Shown: positions 1 to 10,264 of the stretch, in pieces
Layout: each line of letters begins with the position of its first letter
Numbering within the stretch: the stretch's first letter is position 1
Assembly (NCBI GenBank): GCA_027494015.1
Contig: JAOSJP010000039.1
Span: 139,287-203,286 of the forward strand
Source of the DNA: Anaerolineae bacterium
GTDB lineage: Bacteria > Chloroflexota > Anaerolineae > Aggregatilineales > Aggregatilineaceae
Length of the DNA stretch: 64,000 nt
Direction: 5' to 3'
The notes under the pieces: model-generated
What the model was told of the DNA's origin: nothing
What the model saw: only the letters and a program-made list of their open reading frames with translations
Databases searched by the model: none
Made by a program: the position numbers and the translations under genes

Positions 1-460
1 CGGCCCCGGCCTCGCGGCTGATGACGGTCACGGGCACGTCCGGCCCGTCCAGGGCTGTCCACGAGGTGATGCGGCCCTGGAAGATGCGGCGCAGGTTGTC
101 TGCCGTCAGGATTGGCACGGTGTTGGTCGGATGAACAATGAGGGCGATGCCATCCTGACCCAGCGGCGCAGCCCACAACCCGGCGTCTGGCGGCAGGTAG
201 GTGGTCAGCGCGAAGGGCGCATCGCCGGAGCGCAGCCACTCATTGACCGTCTGCCAATCGGCCTCGATGCTGTCCACTGCGATCACGGTTCCCTGGGGCG
301 CATACGCCTGAACCAGATCGCGCAGCAGCGGGGCCGTTGCCGTCGTCGCCAGGATGCGCACGCTGAAGACTTGCGGCGTGAGCGTCGGGTCGGCGACGGA
401 GACACGGCAACCTGCCAGCGCCAGGCTCAAGATGACGATGGTGCGTTTGGCCCGCTTCAA
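1..460 (-). CDS. PstS-like phosphate/anion-binding lipoprotein (3' end outside window)
   Basis: Only the first 153 codons are present; the gene runs off the left edge. I place the start at a TTG (458-460), because a GGGGAGGAG ribosome-binding site lies just upstream and the protein then begins with two basic residues, a short hydrophobic stretch and a lipobox (LALAGC), so the mature protein should be a membrane-anchored lipoprotein. The end of the visible part contains NLRRIFQGRITSW, which resembles the conserved block of PstS-type periplasmic phosphate-binding proteins. It follows uppP by about 10 bp on the same strand and may be co-transcribed. No pst permease genes are visible. The family call is by recognition of that motif; the substrate could be another oxyanion. 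Confidence 0.72.
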   Translation of the reverse strand, partial: MKRAKRTIVILSLALAGCRVSVADPTLTPQVFSVRILATTATAPLLRDLVQAYAPQGTVIAVDSIEADWQTVNEWLRSGDAPFALTTYLPPDAGLWAAPLGQDGIALIVHPTNTVPILTADNLRRIFQGRITSWTALDGPDVPVTVISREAGA

Positions 461-470
461 CTCCTCCCCC

Positions 471-1286
471 TCAATTGAAGAGGGCAACCAGCAGGCTGAG
501 CACGCCGAACACCGCACAATACGCTGCAAACCCATACAGTCGCCGCCGCTGCAACAGGCGCAGCAGCCCCCAGATACACACAAAACCGACCACAGCCGCC
601 GCTGTAAACCCGACGGCCAGCGGCCCGATCAACGTTTGGCTGACCTGCTCCGCTCCTGTGATCACATCGAGTCCCTGCTTGGCCCCCGCCGCGAAGACAA
701 TGGGCGCCGCCAGCAGAAAGCTGAAACGCGCCGACACAGCTCGTGGCAGCCCGCGCATAATGCCCGCCGCGATGGTGCTGCCAGAGCGTGAGACTCCGGG
801 GAGGATCGCCAGCGCCTGAGCCGTCCCCACGACCAGCGCATCGCGCGTGGTCATGTCTTCCAGCGTGCGCCTGCCGGTCGGCGCCCGCTCGCTGAGAAAC
901 AGCACCAGGGCTGTCACCAGCAGGAACGCCGCCACCAGGCTTGGCTTGGAGAAGGTCGTCTCAAACGCATCTTCGAGCAGGGCGCCTGCTACTGCCGCCG
1001 GTATCGTCCCCAGCACAATCAGCAGCAGGAGCCGTGTATCAGGGTCTTGAACTGAACGGGAACGCAGCGCGTGTGCGCCAGCGCGCAAGAGCGCCAGCCA
1101 GTCGCGCCAGAAATAGACCAGCACCGCCATCAGTGTGCCCAGGTGTACAGCCACGTCGAAAATGAGCGGAGGCTCAGGCCAGTTGAGCCACCAGGGCACC
1201 AGCACAAGATGGCCGGAGCTTGAAATAGGCAGGAATTCTGTGGCTCCTTGCAGGATACCCAGCACGAGAGCTTCGAACAGATCCAC
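471..1286 (-). CDS. uppP: Undecaprenyl-diphosphatase UppP (BacA family)
   Basis: An integral membrane phosphatase that removes a phosphate from undecaprenyl diphosphate, recycling the lipid carrier for peptidoglycan synthesis. The N-terminus shows the family block LGILQGATEFLPISSSGHL, with the conserved Glu and Ser/His residues, and a second conserved block LPGVSRSGSTIAAG in the middle. Several hydrophobic segments fill the rest; 271 residues is normal for the family. The reading frame extends upstream to 1331, but I choose the GTG at 1284-1286 (VDLFEALVLG): it has an AAAGGA ribosome-binding site 6 nt upstream and matches the usual family N-terminus. It lies downstream of tgt on the same strand. 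Confidence 0.93.
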   Translation of the reverse strand: MDLFEALVLGILQGATEFLPISSSGHLVLVPWWLNWPEPPLIFDVAVHLGTLMAVLVYFWRDWLALLRAGAHALRSRSVQDPDTRLLLLIVLGTIPAAVAGALLEDAFETTFSKPSLVAAFLLVTALVLFLSERAPTGRRTLEDMTTRDALVVGTAQALAILPGVSRSGSTIAAGIMRGLPRAVSARFSFLLAAPIVFAAGAKQGLDVITGAEQVSQTLIGPLAVGFTAAAVVGFVCIWGLLRLLQRRRLYGFAAYCAVFGVLSLLVALFN

Positions 1287-1428
1287 GAGCGATCCTTTCG
1301 TAGACAGCGCAACCGGTGCGCGCCCTGCCACCTGGATCAGACAGGCCGGGCAGGCGCTCGCCAGGCACTGGCGGCAGCGCGCAGACTACGCAGCCAAAGG
1401 GAGAGGCAGATCGCGTCTTCTATGCCAC

Positions 1429-2996
<1,568 letters not shown>

Positions 2997-3017
2997 GGGC
3001 ATCGAGCCATACGCCCC

Positions 3018-3839
3018 TCAAGCGCGAGGCTGCCGGGCGGCGACGAACACGGCGCGCTCGCTGTCCTCCTGGGCGTCGAGCGGCTCGAGGTCTGCGCCGA
3101 GCACAGCGAGCACGGCAAATCCCGTGCGTTCCAGCAAGGCCACGACACCCTGCACCGGATAGCCGCGCTCGAGGTGAATCTCATCGGCGCGGCCCCAGGT
3201 GAGATTGCCCTGCTGAGCGAAGATGGTGTAGCGCACAGTGCGGCGCTGCGTCTCGTAACTGAAGTGGCTGCGGGCGATGAGCAGCAGATCGCTGCTGTTG
3301 TCGAAGAGCACGCGGTCGCTCTGCGCGGCGCTGACGGCAAGCCCCTGGATGGTGTGCATATCAAAGATGAACGGCCTGTCATCCTCCAGCGCGCCGCGCA
3401 CGCGCACAAACACCTGCTCCAGGTCGCGTAGGCTGGGCATGGCGTTGAGCACTCCCCCCACAGCCAGAACCAGGTCTACCGGCCCGGCGGCCACTTCCAG
3501 GTGGCGGATGTCCATTTGCTGGAAAGTGGGCATTTCGTAGACATCCGCGACCGCCTCGCTGTCTTCGGCGAACACCTGGCTCCGGGCAACGGCCTGGGCC
3601 AGCATTTCCGCGCTGGCGTCCAGCCCGAGGACGCGCATTCCCTGGCGGGCGAGCAGCCAGGCGCTCACGCCGGTGCCGCAGCCCAGGTCGAGCACGCGCC
3701 GCCCCGCCCAGTCCAGCGATTGGGCCAGCGCCAGGTAACGCGGCACCTGCTGGCGCGCATAGGCGGACAGACCGGCGCGGTCGTAGATGGCGGCCAGCCG
3801 GTTGTACGGAGGGACCTGGAAGGGAGACTGTCCAGACAT
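3018..3839 (-). CDS. Class I SAM-dependent methyltransferase
   Basis: A 273-residue Rossmann-fold methyltransferase. Motif I is clear (VLDLGCGTGVSAWLLARQG, near residues 49-67), followed by motif II (MRVLGLDASAEML) and the post-motif VDLVLAVGGVLN. The N-terminal YNRLAAIYD block and the C-terminal beta strands resemble small-molecule methyltransferases of the Methyltransf_25/11 type, many of which have unknown substrates. A GAGG ribosome-binding site lies about 6 nt before the ATG. It stands alone between a repeat-rich intergenic region and the DM13 gene. The substrate cannot be inferred. Confidence 0.85.
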   Translation of the reverse strand: MSGQSPFQVPPYNRLAAIYDRAGLSAYARQQVPRYLALAQSLDWAGRRVLDLGCGTGVSAWLLARQGMRVLGLDASAEMLAQAVARSQVFAEDSEAVADVYEMPTFQQMDIRHLEVAAGPVDLVLAVGGVLNAMPSLRDLEQVFVRVRGALEDDRPFIFDMHTIQGLAVSAAQSDRVLFDNSSDLLLIARSHFSYETQRRTVRYTIFAQQGNLTWGRADEIHLERGYPVQGVVALLERTGFAVLAVLGADLEPLDAQEDSERAVFVAARQPRA

Positions 3840-3932
3840 AAGACCTCGCTTGTGGCGGGCGCACTTGTGCGGGCAGCGCGGTCGCGTCGCCCCTGCCGGA
3901 CGCGGCAGTACAGCGCCCCTATCGCCCCGGCG

Positions 3933-4607
3933 CTATGAGCCGGGAACTGGCTGCGGCGCGCTCAGCGGCGCGAAACTGAAGACCAGCTCATAGCGCGTCG
4001 AGTATAGCACAACGCTGCCCTCGCTGTAGTTGTCCACGTTGAACGCCGGATTCTCGATGAAGTAGTTCTGGTTGCCCATGTTGCCCTTCAGCGGCCCCAG
4101 GTCAATCTCGTACTGCGGGACCTGGCTCAGCTCCTCTTTCGTCGCCGGGCGCGGATAGGCGCTGAGCAGCACGTGCAGGTCTGGCCCGTTGAGCGCGTCG
4201 AGGCTCTGCAGGCGCACCACCATCCGCCCGTCCGAAAGCTGGTAGAGGCTGGCCGCGCCCTGCGCCGCGCGCATGGCATCGAGTCGCACAAAGTTGCCCG
4301 TCAGCAGCTCGCGCACCAGCGACGGGTTCGGGTCAATGGCGGGCAGGTTCGGCTCTTCAACGTCGAGCGGCTCAGCCAGCCGGGCGGCCACCAGGTCAAT
4401 GGCCATCTGCGGGCTGCGCTCGTAAAGCTGCGCGTACATATCCTGCGCCTGGCTGGGCAGCAGGTAGAAAGCATCGGGAAAGGGCGAGACCGCTTCCTGC
4501 TCGCGGATGTAGTCGGCGAACTGGTCGAGCCAGAGCGGTGAGGCCAGCAGCGCGGCCACGATCAGCGCGCCGACGAACAGGACGCCCCAGGCCGGTCGCG
4601 TATTCAT
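3933..4607 (-). CDS. Membrane-anchored or secreted DM13-domain protein
   Basis: A 224-residue protein with an N-terminal hydrophobic segment (GVLFVGALIVAALLASPLWL) that is either a signal anchor or an uncleaved signal peptide. The C-terminal half fits the DM13 domain: a GNFVRLD start, SLYQLSDGRMVVRLQS, LHVLLSAYP, and a final VVLYSTRYELVFSFAPL strand. DM13 domains are proposed in the literature to be extracellular redox or electron-transfer modules. The frame is open upstream to 4919 but that part overlaps a repeat; the ATG at 4605-4607 follows a GGGAGAG site and starts the hydrophobic segment. Function beyond the domain is unknown. Confidence 0.78.
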   Translation of the reverse strand: MNTRPAWGVLFVGALIVAALLASPLWLDQFADYIREQEAVSPFPDAFYLLPSQAQDMYAQLYERSPQMAIDLVAARLAEPLDVEEPNLPAIDPNPSLVRELLTGNFVRLDAMRAAQGAASLYQLSDGRMVVRLQSLDALNGPDLHVLLSAYPRPATKEELSQVPQYEIDLGPLKGNMGNQNYFIENPAFNVDNYSEGSVVLYSTRYELVFSFAPLSAPQPVPGS

Positions 4608-4695
4608 GCGCTCTCCCTGCGTGTGACAGTTCGGGTATCCGGGCAGTGATCTTAACGGACGCGGCGCGTTTGGGCCACAAGCCGCGCGCGTTTGG

Positions 4696-4893
4696 CAGAG
4701 CAATCGCATCAAATGTGCGTGGTGTTCTACCTCACCCCCAGCCTCGCCTTGCTCGGCTTGCCCCCTCTCCGTTGACGGAGAGGGGGCGGCGAGACGCGCC
4801 AGCGCCGAGCGGGGGTGAGGTAAACCAGGGCGCAGCAGAGCAGCGCCCCCACGAGCAGGCTGGCGCGCGGCGGACTTTGAGGCAATCGCCCTG
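4696..4893. repeat. Palindromic MITE-like element, subfamily B
   Basis: The long core palindrome (roughly 4729-4827, arms starting acctcaccccc and ending gggggtgaggt) is bracketed by a degenerate inverted repeat: gagcaatcgcatcaaa on the left and tttgaggcaatcgccctgg on the right. The same termini bracket 47544-47740. The element sits in the spacer between two divergent genes. Confidence 0.8.
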
Positions 4894-4967
4894 GCGCGTC
4901 CAGACCGCCCCACTTGCACCGGAGCGCCGCAAGACTACAATCGAGCATGTACCCACAAGGGGGGGAC

Positions 4968-6941
4968 ATGACTCAGATGGGCACGGCGAACACCCCGCGC
5001 ATCCTCCTGCAACTGAGCGACCGCGCTGAAGGCCTGGCCGTGACCGTGCTCGACGCGCCATTCGGGGCGGGCATGGCCGCCGAGATCGTGCTGCAGCGCA
5101 TCGAAGACGTGCTGCGCATGGCCAGCCAGCCGACCTTCCGCGAAGATGTCGGGCGCGGGCTGTTCCGCGCGCTGTTCCCCGGCAAGCTGGAAGATGTCTA
5201 CCGGGCGGCGCTGGCCGAAACAACCGTGCGCGGCCTGACGCTGGAGATGGAGCTGCGCTTCGACCGCGACCTGGCCCGCATCACCCGCTACCCCTGGGAG
5301 CTGCTCCACGATGGCACGCGCTTCCCCGTGCAGTCGGGCGCAGTCGCTCTGACGCGCACCCTGCCCTGCCCGGAGCCGCCGCCTCTGCTCGCGCCAGCCA
5401 TTCCCCTCGAAACCCTGTACGTGGCCGCGCACCCGTCCAACTGGCCGCCGCTCGCCGCGCAGTACAACGACCTGGCGGGAGCGCTGGCCGGGCCGCTCGG
5501 CGCGGGAACGCTCGACCTGGCCTATCTGCTGCCCGCCACCTGGGACGCCCTGATGGACTGGCTGCTGGCGGGCGCGCCGCACGTGCTGCACTTCGAGGGT
5601 CACACCGCCCTGACGCGCACCGGGCGGTTCGCCTTCGAGGGCGGGCGCGGCGACTCCGACCTGGTGGACGCAGAGATCGTCGGGGCGGCGCTGGCTGGCT
5701 CGGCGCTGCGCCTGGTCGCGCTGAGCGCCGCGACGCAGACACCCGCCGCCGGTGAAGGGCTGCCGGCGGGTGCGGCCCCCTGGCTGGTGCTGGCCGGGGT
5801 GCCGGCGGTGGTGGCAGTGCAGAGCGCGCTGCCGCCCGATGCCGCCCTGACCTTCTGGCGGACGTTCTATGCGGCGCTGCTGGCCGGTGAAGCAGTCGGC
5901 GCGGCGGTGGACGCGGGACGGCGCTCGCTGCGCCGCACGATGTACTGGTACGTGCCCGCCCTGTTCGCCCGCGCTCCAGAGCCTCTGTTCGGGGCAGGCG
6001 GCGCGCTGGATCTGCGCGTGGATACTGCTGCGCCGCGCGCCGCGTCGGTGGGCTGCCCGCTGCGTATTGCCGCATGGCTACACGAAATGGGCGCTCCCGC
6101 ACCCTCGGCAGAAGCCGTGCACCGCCTGGTGGGGACGGCGGCCATCCCTGCCGCTGATGACAACGGGACCGTCGCGCCGCTCAACCGCAGGGCACAGGCG
6201 GCGGGACGGCTCAGCGCGGGCGCGGTCGAGATGCGCCTGGCGGCGGAGGGCTGCACCGTTCACAGCGGGCGGGCCAGCGTCACGCTGATGGCCGGCATCG
6301 CCACGCCGCCGCTGTGGTTCGCGCTGACCCCGTTGCGCGCCGGGCCGGTCGCGCTGACCCTGACCATCACCCAGGCGGGCGTGCCCCCCGTCACCGTGAC
6401 CCACCCCCTGGACGTGCTGCCCGGCGAGGACGCGCCGTCCGAGGCGCTGCTGCTGGCGCATCATTGGCCGGACGCCGCGATCCCGCTCGACCCCGAAGCT
6501 GTCCCGCTCGATTCGTCGCTGACAGAGGACGAGCTGGCCCTGCTGAGTGACACGGTGAGCGGCGGTGTTGAGGGGGCAGAGGCTCCGCTGCCGGCTGCCC
6601 AGGAGCCTGCCGCGCCAGAAGAGGGTCTGGGCGATGCGCTGGACGACGTGCTGGCCTGGCTGCGCAGCGGCGAGCCGACCGCTCCGCTCATGCCCTGGCT
6701 GGACGAGGAACCCGTCCGCCAGGCCACGTCTGCGAACTGGCTGGACGACCGACCTGTGAGCGAGTCATCGGCGCCGCTGATGGACGAGCAGCCGCCCCTC
6801 GTCGCGCCAGCCCCACAACCGGGGGCGCCCGCTCAGCGGCGGCGTATTGCCGGGCTGTCGGTGCGCGACTTCGCGCTGCTGATCCTCGTGCTCGTGGTGA
6901 TCTGGGTGATCATCGCGCTGGTGGTCCTGACCGCGATCTGA
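4968..6941 (+). CDS. Tail-anchored CHAT-domain protein with a lost catalytic cysteine
   Basis: A 657-residue protein. Residues about 60-340 form a CHAT (caspase-like) domain: the RYPWELLHDG entry block, the His motif HVLHFEGHT (His212) and the typical GVPAVVAVQSALPPDAAL block with a late FYAALLAGEAVGAAVDAGR helix. The position of the catalytic Cys, normally LSAC, reads LVALSAATQT, so Ala255 replaces it and peptidase activity is unlikely. The C-terminal part is Pro/Ala-rich with three short WL/LM..E.P repeats, ending in one transmembrane helix (about residues 633-655), so the bulk should face the cytoplasm. I choose the ATG at 4968 because of the AAGGGGGGGA site 4 nt upstream. It converges on an SH3 anti-sigma-like gene. 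Family fit is good; the role is unknown. Confidence 0.82.
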   Translation: MTQMGTANTPRILLQLSDRAEGLAVTVLDAPFGAGMAAEIVLQRIEDVLRMASQPTFREDVGRGLFRALFPGKLEDVYRAALAETTVRGLTLEMELRFDRDLARITRYPWELLHDGTRFPVQSGAVALTRTLPCPEPPPLLAPAIPLETLYVAAHPSNWPPLAAQYNDLAGALAGPLGAGTLDLAYLLPATWDALMDWLLAGAPHVLHFEGHTALTRTGRFAFEGGRGDSDLVDAEIVGAALAGSALRLVALSAATQTPAAGEGLPAGAAPWLVLAGVPAVVAVQSALPPDAALTFWRTFYAALLAGEAVGAAVDAGRRSLRRTMYWYVPALFARAPEPLFGAGGALDLRVDTAAPRAASVGCPLRIAAWLHEMGAPAPSAEAVHRLVGTAAIPAADDNGTVAPLNRRAQAAGRLSAGAVEMRLAAEGCTVHSGRASVTLMAGIATPPLWFALTPLRAGPVALTLTITQAGVPPVTVTHPLDVLPGEDAPSEALLLAHHWPDAAIPLDPEAVPLDSSLTEDELALLSDTVSGGVEGAEAPLPAAQEPAAPEEGLGDALDDVLAWLRSGEPTAPLMPWLDEEPVRQATSANWLDDRPVSESSAPLMDEQPPLVAPAPQPGAPAQRRRIAGLSVRDFALLILVLVVIWVIIALVVLTAI

Positions 6942-6962
6942 CGGCTGCGGCTCCAGCGATCG

Positions 6963-7912
6963 TCAGTCATCTCCGCCGTCATCCCCATCGTCGTCATCGT
7001 CATCGTCGCCGTCGTCATCGCCAGCATCATCGCCGGAATCTCCCGGCTGGTCCTCCCCGCCGTCATCATCGCCGGAATCCCCGGATGGTCGTCCCCGACG
7101 CCATCATCATCGCCGGAATCGGGGGTCGCGCGCAGCGTCAGGGTGGAAATGGGCAGAGTAGAGCAATCGCCAGCCAGCGTCGCAACGCTGGCCGCCACCC
7201 ATGCCTCCCCCTGATCGCGCTGAATCTGGAACCACAGTTCGCTGGTGTGCCCGGCGGTGACGGCGAACGTCTCGCCCGCAAATCCGTAGCCCACAATGCT
7301 GTAGCCGGTGCCGGGGCCGCTGCGCAGGTTCACCGAGGCGGGCACGATAGTCAGCGTGCAGCCAGACGCCAGCGACAGAGTGGGCGACGGCGTTGCGGTA
7401 GGCGATGGTGAAGAGGTCGCCGTCGGCGTGGGAGATGGCGTAGGCGTCGCCGTGACCGTGCGCGTCGCGGTCGGGCTGACCGTTGCGCTGGGGGTCGCGC
7501 TGGGCGAGGCAGTCGCGCTGGGGGGCGGAGTCAGCGTCACAGTGGGCGTGGGGGTGCCAGTGGGCAGCGGCTCAGTGCGCAGCGACGGGCCTGTGTCGCG
7601 ATTAGCCAGCAGCAGCGCCAGCACGAAAGCCACGACCAGCACCGACGCAGCGGCCAGGGTCAGGCCAGGAGAGGTGAAGCTCAGTCGCAGCGTGCGGCGG
7701 GGAGCCGCCTGCATCACCTGCTGGCGCACGCGCGCCTGGGCGCCGGGCGGCACTGCCGGGCGCGCGCGCCGCACCAGGATCGCCGTCTCCAGCAAGGGGC
7801 GCAGGCGGTCAGCGTGCTGAGGATAGGCGCGCAGGCAGTCGTCGAGCGACTGGCCCGCATTGAGCCTGTCTATGCAGTCGTTGAAGGCGTCGAACACGTC
7901 AAATGAGGCCAC
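6963..7912 (-). CDS. Anti-sigma-like membrane protein: SH3 domain and Asp-rich tail (apparent 1-nt frameshift)
   Basis: The N-terminal ~70 residues resemble regulator domains encoded beside ECF sigma factors in Chloroflexota (SLDDCLRAYPQHADRLRPLL). A transmembrane helix follows (about 84-104), then a long Ser/Thr/Pro linker, a bacterial SH3 domain (SVNLRSGPGTGYSIVG) and an acidic Asp/Gly tail. In the raw frame the tail turns into Met/Thr-rich nonsense and runs on to 6833, inside the opposite CHAT gene. Adding one G to the G4 run at 7079-7082 restores a repeating DSGDDDG tail ending at TGA 6963-6965, giving 316 residues. The start overlaps the sigma gene by 14 bp, which suggests translational coupling. 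Its role as anti-sigma factor is inferred from position and topology. Confidence 0.75.
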
Positions 7913-8489
7913 CGGTTGCCTCCGGTTCGCTCTCGGACAGCAAGCGGCGCAGCGTGTCTACAGCGCGAAACTGCAATGACTTGATGGCGCTCACGCTCTT
8001 GCCCATGCTGTCCGCTGTATCTTGCAGGCTCATCATCTGTCCAAAGCGCAGGATCAGCACTTCCTGCTGGTCGGGGACCAGCATCCCCACCACGCGCCGC
8101 ACGCGCTCGGCGTCGAACGCCGCAGCCGTGTCGGTCTCCAGGTCGCCGTCGTGGGCGAACAACACGCCCTCGTCGAGAGGACTGCTGGGCGAAACGCTCC
8201 GGTAGTGATCGGCCAGCACGTTGCGCGCCACCCGAAACAGCCACCCGCGTAACGTGTCGTGCGGGGCGTTCTCACCCTGCAACGCGGTCAGGAACTTCAC
8301 GAACACTTCGCTGGTCAGGTCTTCAGCCAGCGACGGGTCGCTCACCCGCCAGCGCAAGAACTGGTACACCGGCTCGAAAAAGCTCTCGTAGATACGGGCA
8401 ATGGCCTGGCGGTCGCCTCGTCTCGCTCGCCGCAGCAGCCGGTCTTCGTCCGGCAAGTCTGGGAGCGCCAGAAGAATGGGCAGGATCAT
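7899..8489 (-). CDS. ECF-type RNA polymerase sigma factor
   Basis: A 196-residue sigma-70 family protein with region 2 (YQFLRWRVSDPSLAEDLTSE, then RGWLFRVARNVLADHYR) and region 4 (VLILRFGQMMSLQDTADSM, then SAIKSLQFRAVDTLRRLL). The C-terminal helix-turn-helix is complete. It overlaps the downstream anti-sigma-like gene by 14 bp. The usual logic would be that the membrane partner holds the sigma factor until an envelope signal releases it; that is inference. The next upstream gene encodes a secreted protein with the same SH3 and Asp-rich tail modules as the partner, so it is a candidate regulon member. The exact start is uncertain, since no strong ribosome-binding site precedes 8489. Confidence 0.9.
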   Translation of the reverse strand: MILPILLALPDLPDEDRLLRRARRGDRQAIARIYESFFEPVYQFLRWRVSDPSLAEDLTSEVFVKFLTALQGENAPHDTLRGWLFRVARNVLADHYRSVSPSSPLDEGVLFAHDGDLETDTAAAFDAERVRRVVGMLVPDQQEVLILRFGQMMSLQDTADSMGKSVSAIKSLQFRAVDTLRRLLSESEPEATGGLI

Positions 8490-8574
8490 CGTCAGTTCCG
8501 GTGTGCCTACATGCGCAGTGTCCGGCGATTATAGTCCCGAATTGACCGGGCTGGCCCTTCTTGTGATACTGGCA

Positions 8575-8608
8575 CATCCGGCGGAGGAGCGCGCTCCTCC
8601 GCCGGATG
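8575..8608 (-). terminator. Perfect 34-nt hairpin between the DUF5666 and sigma genes
   Basis: Both 17-nt arms (catccggcggaggagcg and its complement) pair without mismatch. It lies 44 bp after the stop of the minus-strand DUF5666 gene. No T-run follows on the minus strand, so it may act as a weak terminator or RNA stabiliser rather than a classical intrinsic terminator. Confidence 0.5.
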
Positions 8609-8651
8609 AGACCGCTGTCAGCGCTCGTGGGCCAGGCCCTGCCTGTTGCGG

Positions 8652-9992
8652 CTAGTCGTCATCGTCGTCATGATCATCGTCCCCATCACCATCGTCATCG
8701 TCGTCGTCGTCATCGTCATGATCATCGTCCCCATCGTCATGATCACCGTCGTCATGATCACCGTCGTCATGATCATCGTCCCCATCATCATCGTCATCGT
8801 CGTCTCCGTCGTCGTCATCATCGTCCTTGAACGGATCGCCGGTGATGGCCAGCCCGTGGCAGTCATCGTCCAGCTCGCCGACGCTCACTGCGATCCAGGC
8901 CTCACCGCCGACGGTTGCCACCTTGATCCACGTGCCGGATGCGTCCACTGCCAGCACAAGGAACTCATCGTCGTCGAAAGCGTAACCGATCACCTCGTAG
9001 CCGGTGCCGGGGCCGCTGCGCAGGCTGGCTGAGGCAACCTCGATCTCAAACTCGCAGGTGTCATCGTCCAGATCATCGTCATGGTCATCCAGATCATCGT
9101 GCAGGTCATCATCGTCATCGTGCAGGTCATCATCGTCGTCAACGAACGATGCAGGCTCGACCTCGCGAACGATCAGGACGCCGCTGGGCAGGCGAATCAG
9201 CTCGATCTCGACCAGCGTCCCAACGATGAGCGCGCCCTCCATCTCAGCGCCAGTCGTATCATAGCGCTGCCCGGCCACAACCACGTAGTTCTCGCCTATT
9301 TCGTCCAGGGTGCCGATGATCTCCAGCTCGTCGTCGTCCATCTCGACCACGACGCCGGGCGCTGCAACCGGCTGCGTTTGATGGCACTGCGTGCATTCGG
9401 CGCCGGCAGGGATCGGGACGTGTCCCTGGGGCGTTCCACTGACCGCCGGGACAAATCGCTCGATCTCGCGCGCCAGCCAGACGCCGCCATCGCTCAGCCG
9501 CGCGTGCACCTTGACCACCATACCCGTCGCCAGGCCCGGCTCAACTTCGGCGCTGGTGAGGTCAAAGAGGAGGCCATTGATCACCGCCGAGGTGCTGCTG
9601 AAACCAGCCAGCAAACCGGTGAACTCGCTCTCGCCGGGCAGCAGGCCCTTATCCTCTGCCGCCTTCACCTCGCGGGCGCGGATAGTGCCGTCGGGCTGCA
9701 ACATCCCTTCGACCCTGACTGCCGCGCCGACCTGAACCGGGACAGACAACTCGGCTTCGCTGAGGGCAACGCGCAGCCCGTTAACAGTGACGACTGGCGC
9801 GCCGGCGCTGTAGACGACGCGCAGCCCGCTGACAGCCAGCGATGGCGTGCCTTCGATGGACGTAATCGCGCCGACGATCTCGACTTCGCCGGTAGGATTC
9901 TGCGCCAGGGCGCTGGGAGCCAGCACCAGCAGCGCGACGATGGCCGCCAGGATGGCGACCAGAGCGATCCGTGTACGTGAGTGTGTGAACAT
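8652..9992 (-). CDS. Secreted DUF5666/SH3 protein with single CxxCH and long Asp-rich tail
   Basis: A 446-residue exported protein. The start at 9992 is supported by GGAGG five nt upstream, and the signal peptide ends near APSALAQNP. Then come OB-like DUF5666 repeats (GAITSIEG..., FTGLLAGFSSTSAVINGLLF, EIIGTLDEIGENYVVVAGQ), a lone heme-type motif CTQCH between the second and third repeats, a short Asp/His-rich stretch, an SH3 domain (SASLRSGPGTGYEVIGYAF), and a C-terminal tail of about 65 residues made almost only of Asp, Gly and His. The tail could bind Ca2+ or other cations outside the cell (inference). It shares SH3 plus acidic-tail architecture with the anti-sigma-like protein at 6963-7912. 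Confidence 0.8.
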   Translation of the reverse strand: MFTHSRTRIALVAILAAIVALLVLAPSALAQNPTGEVEIVGAITSIEGTPSLAVSGLRVVYSAGAPVVTVNGLRVALSEAELSVPVQVGAAVRVEGMLQPDGTIRAREVKAAEDKGLLPGESEFTGLLAGFSSTSAVINGLLFDLTSAEVEPGLATGMVVKVHARLSDGGVWLAREIERFVPAVSGTPQGHVPIPAGAECTQCHQTQPVAAPGVVVEMDDDELEIIGTLDEIGENYVVVAGQRYDTTGAEMEGALIVGTLVEIELIRLPSGVLIVREVEPASFVDDDDDLHDDDDDLHDDLDDHDDDLDDDTCEFEIEVASASLRSGPGTGYEVIGYAFDDDEFLVLAVDASGTWIKVATVGGEAWIAVSVGELDDDCHGLAITGDPFKDDDDDDGDDDDDDDGDDDHDDGDHDDGDHDDGDDDHDDDDDDDDDGDGDDDHDDDDD

Positions 9993-10004
9993 GCTGTCCT
10001 CCAT

Positions 10005-10264
10005 AGTATTCTGTGCTTACGGCTGCCAGATGTGATGAGCGCATCCTCATACGGCCCATCTGACTAATTCGACGGAGGACGGGGAAGAAGGTTTCGGTCA
10101 GTTTAGCCAGTACTTTGGTACTGAGAGAAGGGTCGGGAATCGGGCGGATGAAAGCTACCAGGGGGGGTGGACAGGAGAGGTGCGCTGAGTCCGTCGGGCA
10201 GGTTGGAGTGCTGCTCTGATGCGCCCTCCGCCAGCCTTCTGAAGTTTCCGAGAGCTACGGAAGT
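10005..10264. other. Intergenic, no gene seen
   Basis: About 260 bp upstream of the DUF5666 gene and downstream of the binding-protein gene. I see no convincing ORF or strong hairpin. A degenerate piece of the acttccgaag hairpin family (cttctgaagtttccgagagctacggaagtc) lies at its right end near 10238. Confidence 0.5.

Noticed and set aside
6833..6962. True overlap of the anti-sigma-like gene with the CHAT gene
   Set aside because: The overlap exists only in the frameshifted reading; the corrected frame stops at 6963, outside the CHAT gene.
8646..9032. Plus-strand ORF encoding a Val/Ile-rich hydrophobic protein
   Set aside because: It is the complement of the poly-Asp tail (GAC/GAT reads as GTC/ATC) of the real minus-strand gene, without a ribosome-binding site or family match.
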